A stretch of 52,089 nucleotides of DNA from Oscillospiraceae bacterium (lineage in GTDB: Bacteria; Bacillota; Clostridia; Oscillospirales; Ruminococcaceae): positions 1-52,089 of the forward strand of contig DQFX01000008.1 of NCBI GenBank assembly GCA_003531585.1. Reading direction: 5' to 3'. The position numbers and the translations under genes were made by a program. Below the pieces are notes generated by a model, which was not told the origin of the DNA, searched no databases, and saw only the letters and a program-made list of their open reading frames with translations. Below are positions 16,473 to 24,811 of this stretch, in pieces; position 1 is the stretch's first letter, and each line of letters starts with the position of its first letter.

Positions 16473-16937
16473 TTAATTCGTTGAAACCCCATCTTTTTTC
16501 ATCTGCATTATCAGATTGAATACCGATGTATGAAACTGTGACGAATAAGCTGCGTCTGTGATTTCTTGAAGCATGTCATCGGTTAATTCCCTGTCCTCCG
16601 CTACCTTTGCAACTGCCTCACACCATTCTCTTTCTGACTGTATATCCTCGCAGATATTGCGGTGCTGGGCGCTGTATATCGGCGGCGGAGACAATTTCTC
16701 AATAGCGTCAAGACTGTCCCGGGCGCCTTTCAGATCGCTCTCAAAGCTGTCCCAGTCGACACTGCCGGGATCCGACTCCGCATCGCCTAACTTCGCCGAC
16801 AGCGACAGCAAGTTCTTATTATACGCCTTATAGTTCTCGGAGAATCTGTTGTAATATTCGCCTTGTGACAGCGCCATCGAACAGCCCGATATCATCATTA
16901 TAAACGCCATAATAATTACAGCAAGTTTTTTCTTCAT
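16473..16937 (-). CDS. Small lipoprotein of unknown function
   Basis: A 154-residue secreted lipoprotein: short basic N-terminus, hydrophobic stretch, and lipobox ISG|C with Cys19 as the probable lipid site. The mature part is mostly helical and acidic, with heptad-like stretches (YYNRFSENYKAYNKNLLSLSAKL; DSFESDLKGARDSLDAIEKL). No enzyme motif is visible. TTTGGAGG sits ahead of the ATG. It lies downstream of ilvE in the same direction but beyond a good terminator, so its promoter is probably within the short gap; I cannot place it. Confidence 0.7.
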   Translation of the reverse strand: MKKKLAVIIMAFIMMISGCSMALSQGEYYNRFSENYKAYNKNLLSLSAKLGDAESDPGSVDWDSFESDLKGARDSLDAIEKLSPPPIYSAQHRNICEDIQSEREWCEAVAKVAEDRELTDDMLQEITDAAYSSQFHTSVFNLIMQMKKDGVSTN

Positions 16938-16963
16938 AGTAAATTACCTCCAAATAACCATAT

Positions 16964-17003
16964 ACAAAACCGCGCCGGTACATCAAAAGTAATACCAGCG
17001 CGG
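16964..17003 (-). terminator. ilvE terminator
   Basis: Minus-strand stem CCGCGC-x-GGTA / TACC-x-GCGCGG (17003-16970) followed by TTTTGTAT. Confidence 0.85.
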
Positions 17004-17026
17004 AAATATTTGATCTGTCGACAGAA

Positions 17027-18091
17027 TCAGAGCTTCTCGATCCAGCCCATGTCGTCCGGGATCTTACCGAACTGCATACCTGTCATGGTGTCATAGAGCT
17101 TCTGGGTGATCGGGCCGATCTTACCGCCGCCGATCTCCATTACCTTGTCGCCCCACTTGAGGTGGCCTACAGGAGAAACGACAGCCGCCGTACCTGTTCC
17201 GAATACCTCGTCGAGCTTGCCAGCGTCGTAAGCGTCAGCAACCTCCTGAATGGTGATGCGGCGCTCGGAAACCTTCATGCCCCACTTCCTGCAAAGCTCA
17301 AGCGCGGACTTTCTGGTGATACCGGAAAGAATACTGCCCTGGAGGGACGGAGTAACGACCTCGCCGTCGATAACGAACATGATGTTCATAGCGCCGACTT
17401 CCTCTATGTACTTACGCTCAACGCCGTCGAGCCAGAGTACCTGAGAATAGTTCTGCTTGTGAGCCTCGTCCTGACCCGCAAGAGAAGCAGCGTAGTTGCC
17501 GCCGGTCTTGGTGAAACCCATACCGCCTCTTACCGCGCGGACATAGTTGGTCTCAACATAGATATTTACGGGATTGATACCGGTGCTGTAGTAAGCGCCG
17601 GAGGGGCTCATGATGATCATGAAATAGTACTTTTCACCGGGGCGTACGCCGAGGAACGGATCAGCCGCGAAAATGAACGGACGGATATAAAGGGAAGCGC
17701 CTTCGATATGCGGAACCCAGTCCTTATCGATCTCAACGAGCTTGTGAAGAGCCTCGAGAGCGTCCTTCTCGTTGATCTGCGGGATAACGAGACGCTCAGC
17801 GGAGACGTTCATTCTCTTGAAGTTCTCCTCGGGGCGGAAGAACTGAATGTCGCCGGAAGGGGTTCTGTAAGCCTTCATGCCCTCAAAGATCTCCTGACCA
17901 TAGTGAAGGACCATCGCGGAAGGCATAAGCTCGATCGGACCATAAGGCACAATGCGTGCGTCATGCCAGCCCTGACCAGCATCGTAGTCCATAACGAACA
18001 TATGGTCGGTAAAGATATGGCCGAAGCCGAGCTTGGTTTCGTCAGCGGGCTTGGGCTTAGGGTTTTTGGTTAATTCGATTTTGATATCCAT
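17027..18091 (-). CDS. ilvE: Branched-chain amino acid aminotransferase
   Basis: A 354-residue cytoplasmic PLP enzyme of fold class IV that interconverts Leu, Ile and Val with their 2-oxo acids using glutamate. The length and the opening LGFGHIFTDHMFVMDYD mark the longer type II BCAT group. The PLP lysine is probably Lys195 in FTKTGGNYAAS. LHYGQEIFEGMKAYR (substrate pocket), EEVGAMNIMF and GTGTAAVVSPV (phosphate-binding loop) are all present. It is monocistronic, with a clean promoter and terminator. No other branched-chain biosynthesis gene is near, and no T-box or leader peptide is visible in the ~50 nt leader. Confidence 0.95.
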   Translation of the reverse strand: MDIKIELTKNPKPKPADETKLGFGHIFTDHMFVMDYDAGQGWHDARIVPYGPIELMPSAMVLHYGQEIFEGMKAYRTPSGDIQFFRPEENFKRMNVSAERLVIPQINEKDALEALHKLVEIDKDWVPHIEGASLYIRPFIFAADPFLGVRPGEKYYFMIIMSPSGAYYSTGINPVNIYVETNYVRAVRGGMGFTKTGGNYAASLAGQDEAHKQNYSQVLWLDGVERKYIEEVGAMNIMFVIDGEVVTPSLQGSILSGITRKSALELCRKWGMKVSERRITIQEVADAYDAGKLDEVFGTGTAAVVSPVGHLKWGDKVMEIGGGKIGPITQKLYDTMTGMQFGKIPDDMGWIEKL

Positions 18092-18146
18092 AGTAGTATC
18101 CTTTCCTGCGCCGGCAGGACGTCAGCGCGACTTTAAATACACATTT

Positions 18147-18175
18147 ATTATACCACTATTACGCCCGATTGTAAA
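18147..18175 (-). promoter_or_regulatory. ilvE promoter
   Basis: Minus strand TTTACA at 18175-18170, 17-bp spacer, TATAAT at 18152-18147. Confidence 0.82.
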
Positions 18176-18252
18176 TATTATTTTCGGATTTTTTACCAAA
18201 AATGCAATTTTCATATATCAAATCCGGCAAAACACACAAATCCGGCATAAAT

Positions 18253-18285
18253 GTAAAAACGGTCTGAACGAAGAACGTCCAGACC
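18253..18285 (-). terminator. Terminator of the HPr-like operon
   Basis: Minus-strand stem GGTCTGGACG / CG-TTCAGACC (18285-18261) followed by GTTTTTAC. Confidence 0.82.
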
Positions 18286-18324
18286 GCATACGCGTTAGAT
18301 TGCCGAAGCAGTCATCAAGTATTA

Positions 18325-18555
18325 TCACTTAACGATGTACTTCTTGATAGCGTCGAGGAAATCTGCGCAGTCATCGCTGTGGATATTCAGGGTCAGCTCC
18401 TTGGAGAGGTCGAGGCTGAAGATACCCATGATGGACTTAGCGTCGATGGCGTATCTGCCGGATACGATATCAACGTCATACTCGCAGCGGGAAACGATAG
18501 TTACGAAATCCTTGACGTCGTTGATGGTGTTAATGTTGATTTTTACTGTAGTCAT
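18325..18555 (-). CDS. HPr-like protein lacking the catalytic His (copy 1)
   Basis: A 76-residue protein with the HPr fold pattern. The second half, VSGRYAIDAKSIMGIFSLDL, contains the Ser46-region motif (KSIMGI) that HPr kinase recognises in Firmicutes. The first half lacks the GLHARPA phospho-His15 loop; the equivalent stretch is INTINDVKDFV, with Lys near position 15. It therefore cannot carry PTS phosphate on His, although automatic annotation would call it HPr. Crh of Bacillus is a known His-less relative acting in catabolite control; a similar regulatory role is inference. It lies 26 bp downstream of a paralogue, and the two form one operon. Confidence 0.85.
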   Translation of the reverse strand: MTTVKININTINDVKDFVTIVSRCEYDVDIVSGRYAIDAKSIMGIFSLDLSKELTLNIHSDDCADFLDAIKKYIVK

Positions 18556-18581
18556 AATAATGCTTCCTTTCCAGAATAAAA

Positions 18582-18815
18582 TTACGCTCTGAACTTGAGA
18601 ACTGCGTCGAGCAGCTCGTCAGCCTTGGCGCCGTCATCGTGAACAACGAACTCCAGCGGCTTTGCAAGGTCGAGACTGAAAATACCCATGATGGACTTAG
18701 CGTCGACCGCATATCTTCCGGATACGAGATCGCTGTCAAACGAGTAGCTGTTGGTGAGTGCCACGAATTCCTTTACATCCTCGATAGAACCGAGACTGAT
18801 CTTCATTTTCTTCAT
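18582..18815 (-). CDS. HPr-like protein lacking the catalytic His (copy 2)
   Basis: A 77-residue paralogue of the following gene, sharing IxDVKxFV and SGRYAVDAKSIMGIFSLDLAK. Again the His15 loop is absent (GSIEDVKEFV) while the Ser46 motif is intact. The C-terminus differs (VVHDDGAKADELLDAVLKF). It is first in the two-gene operon, with the promoter at 18879-18907, and divergent from mtaB. Tandem duplication with divergence outside the shared core suggests separate partners. The start could be either ATG (codon 1 or 4); AAAGGCGG lies upstream. Confidence 0.85.
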   Translation of the reverse strand: MKKMKISLGSIEDVKEFVALTNSYSFDSDLVSGRYAVDAKSIMGIFSLDLAKPLEFVVHDDGAKADELLDAVLKFRA

Positions 18816-18878
18816 AAAAACCGCCGCCTTTCTTTGGTGATAATCATTCTTCTGAGGATATTATTTCCTCTGTAAATA

Positions 18879-18907
18879 AGTATATCCTCAAACTGAAAAA
18901 TAGTCAA
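18879..18907 (-). promoter_or_regulatory. Promoter of the HPr-like operon
   Basis: Minus strand TTGACT at 18907-18902, 17-bp spacer, TATACT at 18884-18879. Its -35 lies only 7 bp from the -35 of the divergent mtaB promoter, so the two may interfere. Confidence 0.85.
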
Positions 18908-18914
18908 TAGCTTA

Positions 18915-18943
18915 TTGCAAATTTCGGAATAATCAGCTATAAT
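18915..18943 (+). promoter_or_regulatory. mtaB promoter
   Basis: TTGCAA at 18915-18920, 17-bp spacer, TATAAT at 18938-18943, divergent from the HPr-like promoter. Confidence 0.8.
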
Positions 18944-19034
18944 ATTGTTATATGAAGTTTTGGTTTTGGCTAAAATTACGAAACCGCACCACACCAGTCG
19001 ATATTATCGGCAAACCGTGCGAAAAGAGGTACCC

Positions 19035-20321
19035 ATGACATTCAGTATAATCACCCTGGGCTGTAAGGTGAACTCCTGCGAGAGCGCCGCGATACACGCC
19101 GCATTCCTTGCCGCAGGGTACTCCCCGGCGGAGGAAGACTCCCACGCCGACGTGTATATAATCAATTCCTGCGCCGTCACCGGCGTTGGCGTAAAAAAGG
19201 CGCGCCAGACCGTTTCCCACTGCAAAACGCTGAACCCCGACGGAATAACCGTGCTCTGCGGCTGCTACCCGCAGGCATATCCGGAGGAAGCCGTCCGCGA
19301 CGTCTCCACCGCCGACATAATCACCGGAAACGCGAACAAATCCGAAATACCGGCGATGGTGTCGAAATTCATCGCGGAGCACCGCCGCATGTCCTGCGTA
19401 CAGCCGCTCACCCGCGAGTTTGACGAAGCGTCCTCAGCCGCCGACCTCGACCGCACCCGCGCTTTCATCAAAATAGAGGACGGCTGCGACAGATTCTGCA
19501 CCTACTGCATAATCCCCACTGCGAGAGGGCGCGTGCGCTCCCGCCGCCCGGAGGAAATAACCCGCCAGGCTGAGCAGGCGGCGGCCGCCGGAAACCGCGA
19601 GATAGTCCTCACCGGAATAAACCTCGGCTGCTACGGGGAAGATATCGGATACACACCCGCCGACGCGGTAAGAGCCGCTCAGGTATCGGGCATTGAACGC
19701 GTCCGGCTCGGCTCCCTTGAAGCGGACACTCTCACCGGCGATGAGATACAGCGCCTGAAAGCCTGCGAGAAACTGTGTCCGCACTTCCACCTGTCGCTGC
19801 AGTCCGGAAGTGATTCCGTGCTGAAAAGAATGAAGCGCCGCTACACCAGCGCGGAATATCTGGCGCTCGTGGAAAAGCTCCGAGATGTGTTCCCGGGCTG
19901 CTCCATAACCACCGATATCATGGTAGGATTCCCGGGCGAAACCGATGAGGAATTTGCCGAAAGCATGGCGTTTGCGGAAAAGGTCGGATTTGCAAAGATA
20001 CACGTTTTCCCCTACTCGATACGCAAGGGGACGGTCGCGGCAATGCGGCCCAACCAGGTAGTACCGCAGGTCAAATCCGCCCGCGCAAAGGAAATGAGCG
20101 CCCTTGCCGACCGCCTGGAACGTCAGTTCCTTGAATCACAGGTCGGCACGGTGCAGACAGTGCTCATCGAAAAACGCACTTCCCCCGACTATTGCAGCGG
20201 ATTTACCGGAAGCTATATTCCCGTGCGTATCTATGGCGAGGATATCCCGCGGCATTCTCTGGTACAGGTTAAGCTGACCTCCGCCGACGGGAACTACTGC
20301 GCCGGAACCACGAAATTCTGA
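19035..20321 (+). CDS. mtaB: tRNA t6A37 methylthiotransferase MtaB
   Basis: A 428-residue radical-SAM enzyme that adds a methylthio group to t6A37 of ANN-decoding tRNAs. The N-terminal UPF0004 domain has its cluster cysteines in LGCKVN (Cys10), NSCAVT (Cys46) and the CGC of CGCYPQ. The radical-SAM CxxxCxxC is CDRFCTYC (Cys151, 155, 158). A C-terminal TRAM-like segment (~365-428) binds RNA. LGCKVN, where MiaB has LGCQMN, favours MtaB over MiaB or RimO. ATG 19035 follows AAGAGG; a longer in-frame version would begin inside the promoter. A small unknown gene follows 14 bp downstream. Confidence 0.93.
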   Translation: MTFSIITLGCKVNSCESAAIHAAFLAAGYSPAEEDSHADVYIINSCAVTGVGVKKARQTVSHCKTLNPDGITVLCGCYPQAYPEEAVRDVSTADIITGNANKSEIPAMVSKFIAEHRRMSCVQPLTREFDEASSAADLDRTRAFIKIEDGCDRFCTYCIIPTARGRVRSRRPEEITRQAEQAAAAGNREIVLTGINLGCYGEDIGYTPADAVRAAQVSGIERVRLGSLEADTLTGDEIQRLKACEKLCPHFHLSLQSGSDSVLKRMKRRYTSAEYLALVEKLRDVFPGCSITTDIMVGFPGETDEEFAESMAFAEKVGFAKIHVFPYSIRKGTVAAMRPNQVVPQVKSARAKEMSALADRLERQFLESQVGTVQTVLIEKRTSPDYCSGFTGSYIPVRIYGEDIPRHSLVQVKLTSADGNYCAGTTKF

Positions 20322-20335
20322 TTAAGGAGAATCAC

Positions 20336-20647
20336 ATGACAAGCAGCATCAAACAGCTTTTAGCATTAGGTCCCATTCCCGCGGACTCGGAGATGTCAGA
20401 CGAGCTTTTCGAAAAATACGACAAGCTGCTGAATTTCAGCCAGCCCCTCTCCTACGACGACGCGGCGCAGCTTACCAGGCTGTTTTCCCCGGACTGCGAC
20501 GGTCTGAACTGGGCGATACTCAAGGCGATAGAGGAAGCCTGCGATACCTCCGAGGTGCTTCTGTCCCTCGCCGATAAATGCACCAGCGAGGAGTACGCGG
20601 CGCTGCTGCGCTCCCGCGCTGACATATCCGGAACTCAGGAAGAATAA
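20336..20647 (+). CDS. Small acidic protein of unknown function downstream of mtaB
   Basis: A 103-residue, acidic, predicted all-helical protein with no signal, TM or recognised motif (MTSSIKQLLALGPIPADSEM..., LTRLFSPDCDGLNWAILKAIEE). It follows mtaB by 14 bp with AAGGAG at 20324-20329 and is surely co-transcribed. Reading-frame composition matches its neighbours. The FSPDCDGLNWAIL segment recalls immunity- or adaptor-like small helical proteins, but I make no functional claim. Confidence 0.65.
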   Translation: MTSSIKQLLALGPIPADSEMSDELFEKYDKLLNFSQPLSYDDAAQLTRLFSPDCDGLNWAILKAIEEACDTSEVLLSLADKCTSEEYAALLRSRADISGTQEE

Positions 20648-20697
20648 ATAACCAAATTATCAAAGCCGGAGCCGCCATATTTCAGCACCCCGGCATA

Positions 20698-20726
20698 TTG
20701 ATTTTACGCCGGTTTAGTAGTATAAT
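20698..20726 (+). promoter_or_regulatory. purL promoter
   Basis: TTGATT at 20698-20703, 17-bp spacer, TATAAT at 20721-20726; the leader to the purL ATG is only ~40 nt, so there is no room for a purine riboswitch. Confidence 0.82.
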
Positions 20727-20773
20727 GATATTATTATTGCAGCGATACGCTGTGAGTATATGGAGGAAAAACA

Positions 20774-23700
20774 ATGGTATACCGTATTTACGTTGAAAAG
20801 AAGCCGCAGTTCGCGGTAGACGGCGGTGCCGTGCTTGCCGACCTCAATGTCGCGCTGGGCATAAAGACCGTCGAAAATGTAAGGATCATCAACCGCTACG
20901 ACTGTGAAAAGCTTCCGAAAGAGAACTTTGAAGCCGCAGTTCCCACCGTGTTCTCCGAGCCTCCGGTAGACGAGGTATATTACGAGCTCCCGAAGCCCGC
21001 CGCTGATGAGCGCATGTTCGCCGTTGAGTTCCTGCCCGGTCAGTTTGACCAGCGTGCGGATTCCGCGGCACAGTGCATTCAGATGCTCTGCCCCGGCGAG
21101 CGCCCTGTTGTTAAGTACGCTAAGATCTACGTGCTCAAGGGTAAGATCTCCGACGACGAATTCGCGCGTATCAAGCACTACCTCATCAACGCAGTCGAGT
21201 CCCGCGAGTGCGGCTTCGACAAGTACGACACCCTGGAAGTAAAGTACACCATTCCGACCAGCGTTGAGACTCTCACCGGATTCATAAACAAGACCGACGC
21301 CGAGCTTGCTGATTTCGTCGTACACTACGGCCTTGCAATGGACAACGACGATATCAAGTTCTGTCAGGATTACTTCAAGAGCGAGCACCGCGATCCGACC
21401 ATCACTGAGATCCGCATGATCGACACCTACTGGTCTGATCACTGCCGCCACACAACATTCGGCACCATCATCGACAACGCGGATATCAAGCCCTCCTACA
21501 TCGCAGATACATACGCTGAATACAAGGCAGACCGCCACGAGCTGGGCCGCGACAACAAGCCGCTGTGCCTCATGGACATCGCTACCCTTGCCGCGAAAAA
21601 GCTCAAGAAAGACGGCATTCTGAAGGATCTCGACGAAAGCGAGGAGATCAACGCATGCTCCGTCCGCATCAAGGTAGATGTTGACGGCAAGGACGAGGAC
21701 TGGCTCCTCATGTTTAAGAACGAGACCCACAACCACCCGACCGAAATCGAGCCTTTCGGCGGCGCTGCGACATGTCTCGGCGGCGCTATCCGCGACCCGC
21801 TTTCCGGACGTTCCTATGTATATCAGGCAATGAGAGTCACCGGCGCTTCCGACCCGCTGCTGCCGGTCGAAAAGACCATCAAGGGTAAGCTCCCGCCCAG
21901 AAAGATAACCACCACTGCCGCTGCGGGCTACTCCAGCTACGGCAACCAGATCGGACTTGCAACTGGTCACGTTGCAGAGATCTATCACCCCGGCTACATG
22001 GCAAAGCGCATGGAGATCGGCGCAGTTATCGGAGCAGCTCCCGCTGAAAACGTACGCAGAGAGCGTCCGGCTCCCGGCGATATTATTATCCTGCTCGGCG
22101 GACGTACCGGCCGCGACGGCTGCGGCGGCGCTACCGGATCCTCCAAGGCTCACAGCATACAGTCCCTCGACACCTGCGGCGCAGAGGTCCAGAAGGGTAA
22201 CGCTCCCGAGGAGAGAAAGCTCCAGAGATTATTCAGAAATCCCGATGCTACAAAGCTCATCAAGCGCTGCAACGACTTCGGCGCAGGCGGCGTTTCCGTT
22301 GCCATCGGCGAACTTGCGGACGGTCTGGAGATCGACCTGAACGCAGTTCCGAAGAAGTACGACGGTCTGGACGGCACCGAGCTTGCAATTTCCGAGTCCC
22401 AGGAGAGAATGGCTGTAGTAGTAGCGCCCGAGGACGCCGACAAGTTCCGCGCTCTCGCTTCCAAGGAGAACCTTGAGTCCACACCTGTCGCAGTTGTAAA
22501 GTCCGAGCCGAGGCTCCGCATGAACTGGAACGGCAAGACCATCGTTGATATCTCCCGCGAGTTCCTGAACTCCAACGGCGCAGAGAAGCACACCGACGTT
22601 GCAGTACCTGACGTAAAGGTATCCTACTCCACCGGCAGAAAGAACACCTCCGCTGACTGGGAAGGCATGGTAACAGACCTCAACATCTGCTCGCAGAGAG
22701 GTCTTGTACAGCGCTTCGACAGCACCATCGGCGGCGCTACAGTTCTAATGCCGTTCTCCGGAAAGACCCAGCAGACCCCTGTACAGGCAATGGCTGCCAA
22801 ACTTCCGGTACTGAACGCAAAGACCGACACAACTTCTATAATGGCATGGGGCTTCGACCCGGCTGTATCCACACAGTCCCCGTATCACGGAGCAGTATGC
22901 GCGGTAGTTGAAAGTATCGCAAAGGTTGTCGCAGCTGGCGGCACATACGAACACTGCTGGCTGACATTCCAGGAATATTTCGAGCGCACCCAGGGCAAGC
23001 CCGAGAGATGGGGCAAGCCTTTCGCAGCGCTGCTCGGCGCTTACCGCGCACAGCTTGAGATGGGCTGTGGCGCGATCGGCGGCAAGGACAGCATGAGCGG
23101 TACCTTCGAACATATCGACGTTCCGCCGACGCTGGTTTCCTTCGCAGTATCCACCGCTAAGGCTCCCGATGTTATCTCGGCTGAATTCAAGGCTGCGGGT
23201 CATAAGATAGGCTACATCGCGCCGAAGTACGACGAAAACGGCCTGCCGGTATTCGACAGCGTTAAGGAAGTTTTCCGCACCGTTGAAAAGCTCATCAAGG
23301 ACAAGAAGGCTGTTTCCGTATGGAGCATTGCGCACGGCGGCGTTGCAGAGGGTATCTTCAAGATGTCCCTGGGTAACCAGATCGGCGCAAAGCTTGATAA
23401 GCTCACCGACGAGGAGCTGTTCACACCGGTTTACGGCGCGTTCATTATGGAGCTCACCGGAGAAGCTGACAGCGTAAAGACCATCGGCGAGACCGTTGCA
23501 GACTATACCATCACCTCCGGAGATGTCAAGCTAGACGTTGCTTCCCTCGAGAAGAAGTGGAACGGCGTTCTTGAGCCTATATTCAAGGCACAGCTCCCCG
23601 AAAAGCCCGCTCCCGAGAAGATATCCTACACCGGCGGCTGTGAGCTGAAGCACAGCTCCGTGAAGGTCGCAAAGCCCCGCGTGCTTATCCCGGTATTCCC

Positions 23701-24469
23701 CGGCACCAACTGCGAGTACGACATGGCTAACGCGTTCAACCGCTACGGCGGCGATTCCGAAATATTCGTTATCCGCAACCTCTCCGCGCAGGATATGGAG
23801 GATAGCGTAAGCGAGTTTACAAAGCACATCGAAAACTCCCAGATAATCGCGATCCCCGGCGGATTCTCCGGCGGCGACGAGCCGGAGGGCTCCGCAAAGT
23901 TCATCAACGCGTTCTTCCGCAACCCGAAGATCAAGGACGCTGTTGAGTCCATGCTTTATGCCCGCGACGGTCTTATGATCGGTATTTGCAACGGCTTCCA
24001 GGCGCTCATCAAGCTTGGTCTTGTTCCGTTCGGAAAGATAGTTCCGCTGACCGCTGAAAGCCCCACGCTGACCTACAACACCATCGGCCGCCATCAGTCT
24101 CAGCTTACCCTGACTCGTATCTGCACCAACAAGTCCCCGTGGCTCAGCTGCTGCAACGTCGGCGATATCCACAATATTCCGATATCACACGGCGAGGGCC
24201 GCTTCGTAGCTCCTGAGAGCGTAATAAAGCAGCTTATCGCGAACGGTCAGGTGGCTACTCAGTACGTTGACCTCAGCGGCAACCCCACTATGGACGTTGC
24301 ATTCAACCCGAACAGCTCCATGTACGCTATCGAAGGCATCATCTCTCCGGACGGCAGAGTCCTCGGTAAGATGGGTCACACCGAGCGTCTCACAGACAAT
24401 GTTGCAAAGAATGTTTCCGGCAACAAGGAGCAACTCCTGTTCAAGGGCGGCGTAGATTACTTCGCATAA
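20774..24469 (+). CDS. purL: Phosphoribosylformylglycinamidine synthase, single-chain
   Basis: A 1231-residue enzyme for the fourth step of purine synthesis: FGAR + glutamine + ATP to FGAM. In most Firmicutes this needs three proteins (PurS, PurQ, small PurL); here they are fused. A PurS-like N-terminal region (~1-150) is followed by a linker, two AIRS-type synthase repeats (~200-900, with TYWSDHCRHTTF and FKNETHNHPTEIEPFGGA), and a C-terminal class I glutaminase. The nucleophile is Cys1072 in MIGICNGFQ and the catalytic His is in ISHGEGRF. Start ATG 20774 follows TGGAGG. It stands alone, away from other pur genes, with its own promoter and terminator. Codon use is strongly biased, suggesting high expression. 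Confidence 0.96.
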   Translation: MVYRIYVEKKPQFAVDGGAVLADLNVALGIKTVENVRIINRYDCEKLPKENFEAAVPTVFSEPPVDEVYYELPKPAADERMFAVEFLPGQFDQRADSAAQCIQMLCPGERPVVKYAKIYVLKGKISDDEFARIKHYLINAVESRECGFDKYDTLEVKYTIPTSVETLTGFINKTDAELADFVVHYGLAMDNDDIKFCQDYFKSEHRDPTITEIRMIDTYWSDHCRHTTFGTIIDNADIKPSYIADTYAEYKADRHELGRDNKPLCLMDIATLAAKKLKKDGILKDLDESEEINACSVRIKVDVDGKDEDWLLMFKNETHNHPTEIEPFGGAATCLGGAIRDPLSGRSYVYQAMRVTGASDPLLPVEKTIKGKLPPRKITTTAAAGYSSYGNQIGLATGHVAEIYHPGYMAKRMEIGAVIGAAPAENVRRERPAPGDIIILLGGRTGRDGCGGATGSSKAHSIQSLDTCGAEVQKGNAPEERKLQRLFRNPDATKLIKRCNDFGAGGVSVAIGELADGLEIDLNAVPKKYDGLDGTELAISESQERMAVVVAPEDADKFRALASKENLESTPVAVVKSEPRLRMNWNGKTIVDISREFLNSNGAEKHTDVAVPDVKVSYSTGRKNTSADWEGMVTDLNICSQRGLVQRFDSTIGGATVLMPFSGKTQQTPVQAMAAKLPVLNAKTDTTSIMAWGFDPAVSTQSPYHGAVCAVVESIAKVVAAGGTYEHCWLTFQEYFERTQGKPERWGKPFAALLGAYRAQLEMGCGAIGGKDSMSGTFEHIDVPPTLVSFAVSTAKAPDVISAEFKAAGHKIGYIAPKYDENGLPVFDSVKEVFRTVEKLIKDKKAVSVWSIAHGGVAEGIFKMSLGNQIGAKLDKLTDEELFTPVYGAFIMELTGEADSVKTIGETVADYTITSGDVKLDVASLEKKWNGVLEPIFKAQLPEKPAPEKISYTGGCELKHSSVKVAKPRVLIPVFPGTNCEYDMANAFNRYGGDSEIFVIRNLSAQDMEDSVSEFTKHIENSQIIAIPGGFSGGDEPEGSAKFINAFFRNPKIKDAVESMLYARDGLMIGICNGFQALIKLGLVPFGKIVPLTAESPTLTYNTIGRHQSQLTLTRICTNKSPWLSCCNVGDIHNIPISHGEGRFVAPESVIKQLIANGQVATQYVDLSGNPTMDVAFNPNSSMYAIEGIISPDGRVLGKMGHTERLTDNVAKNVSGNKEQLLFKGGVDYFA

Positions 24470-24482
24470 TTTGCATTATTAT

Positions 24483-24513
24483 AGAGCCGTGCCGTATGGC
24501 GCGGCTCTTTTTA
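24483..24513 (+). terminator. purL terminator
   Basis: AGAGCCG-TGCC / GGCG-CGGCTCT stem with TTTTTA tail, 13 bp after purL. Confidence 0.9.
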
Positions 24514-24638
24514 TTACTGTCGATCCCCTGTATTTTCAACATGAATAGATATTTTTGCGATAATCGAAAGAAAATTTCAACTTTTCAACTTTAAAACCCC
24601 CGCTGAGACTATTCCACAGCTTCAGTCAAGCATATTTG

Positions 24639-24664
24639 TTCCGTCTGCACAAATGCAGACGGAA
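24639..24664 (+). other. Perfect 10-bp inverted repeat upstream of a promoter
   Basis: TTCCGTCTGC and GCAGACGGAA separated by ACAAAT, 20 bp ahead of the -35 at 24685. No gene ends close before it, so an operator is as likely as a terminator; the following TATTTCTATTTAT is a poor T-run. Confidence 0.45.
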
Positions 24665-24684
24665 TATTTCTATTTATCTGCGCA

Positions 24685-24714
24685 TTGACAAGTATTGAAA
24701 TTGTATGTTATAAT
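24685..24714 (+). promoter_or_regulatory. Promoter of the PLMP-like protein gene
   Basis: TTGACA at 24685-24690, 18-bp spacer, TATAAT at 24709-24714. The ~90 nt leader includes a CAGGG/CCCTG hairpin before the GGAGGGG site. Confidence 0.8.
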
Positions 24715-24811
24715 CAATATGGTGAACTGCACACATAACAATAATGCAGCAAATTGTCAAGCACAGGGAGTAAACCCTGATCAAAAATCGCAGTTGGAGG
24801 GGATGACACCC

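Noticed and set aside
20714..22153. 479-codon minus-strand frame
   Set aside because: Antisense to purL, over its promoter and first domains; no family resemblance.
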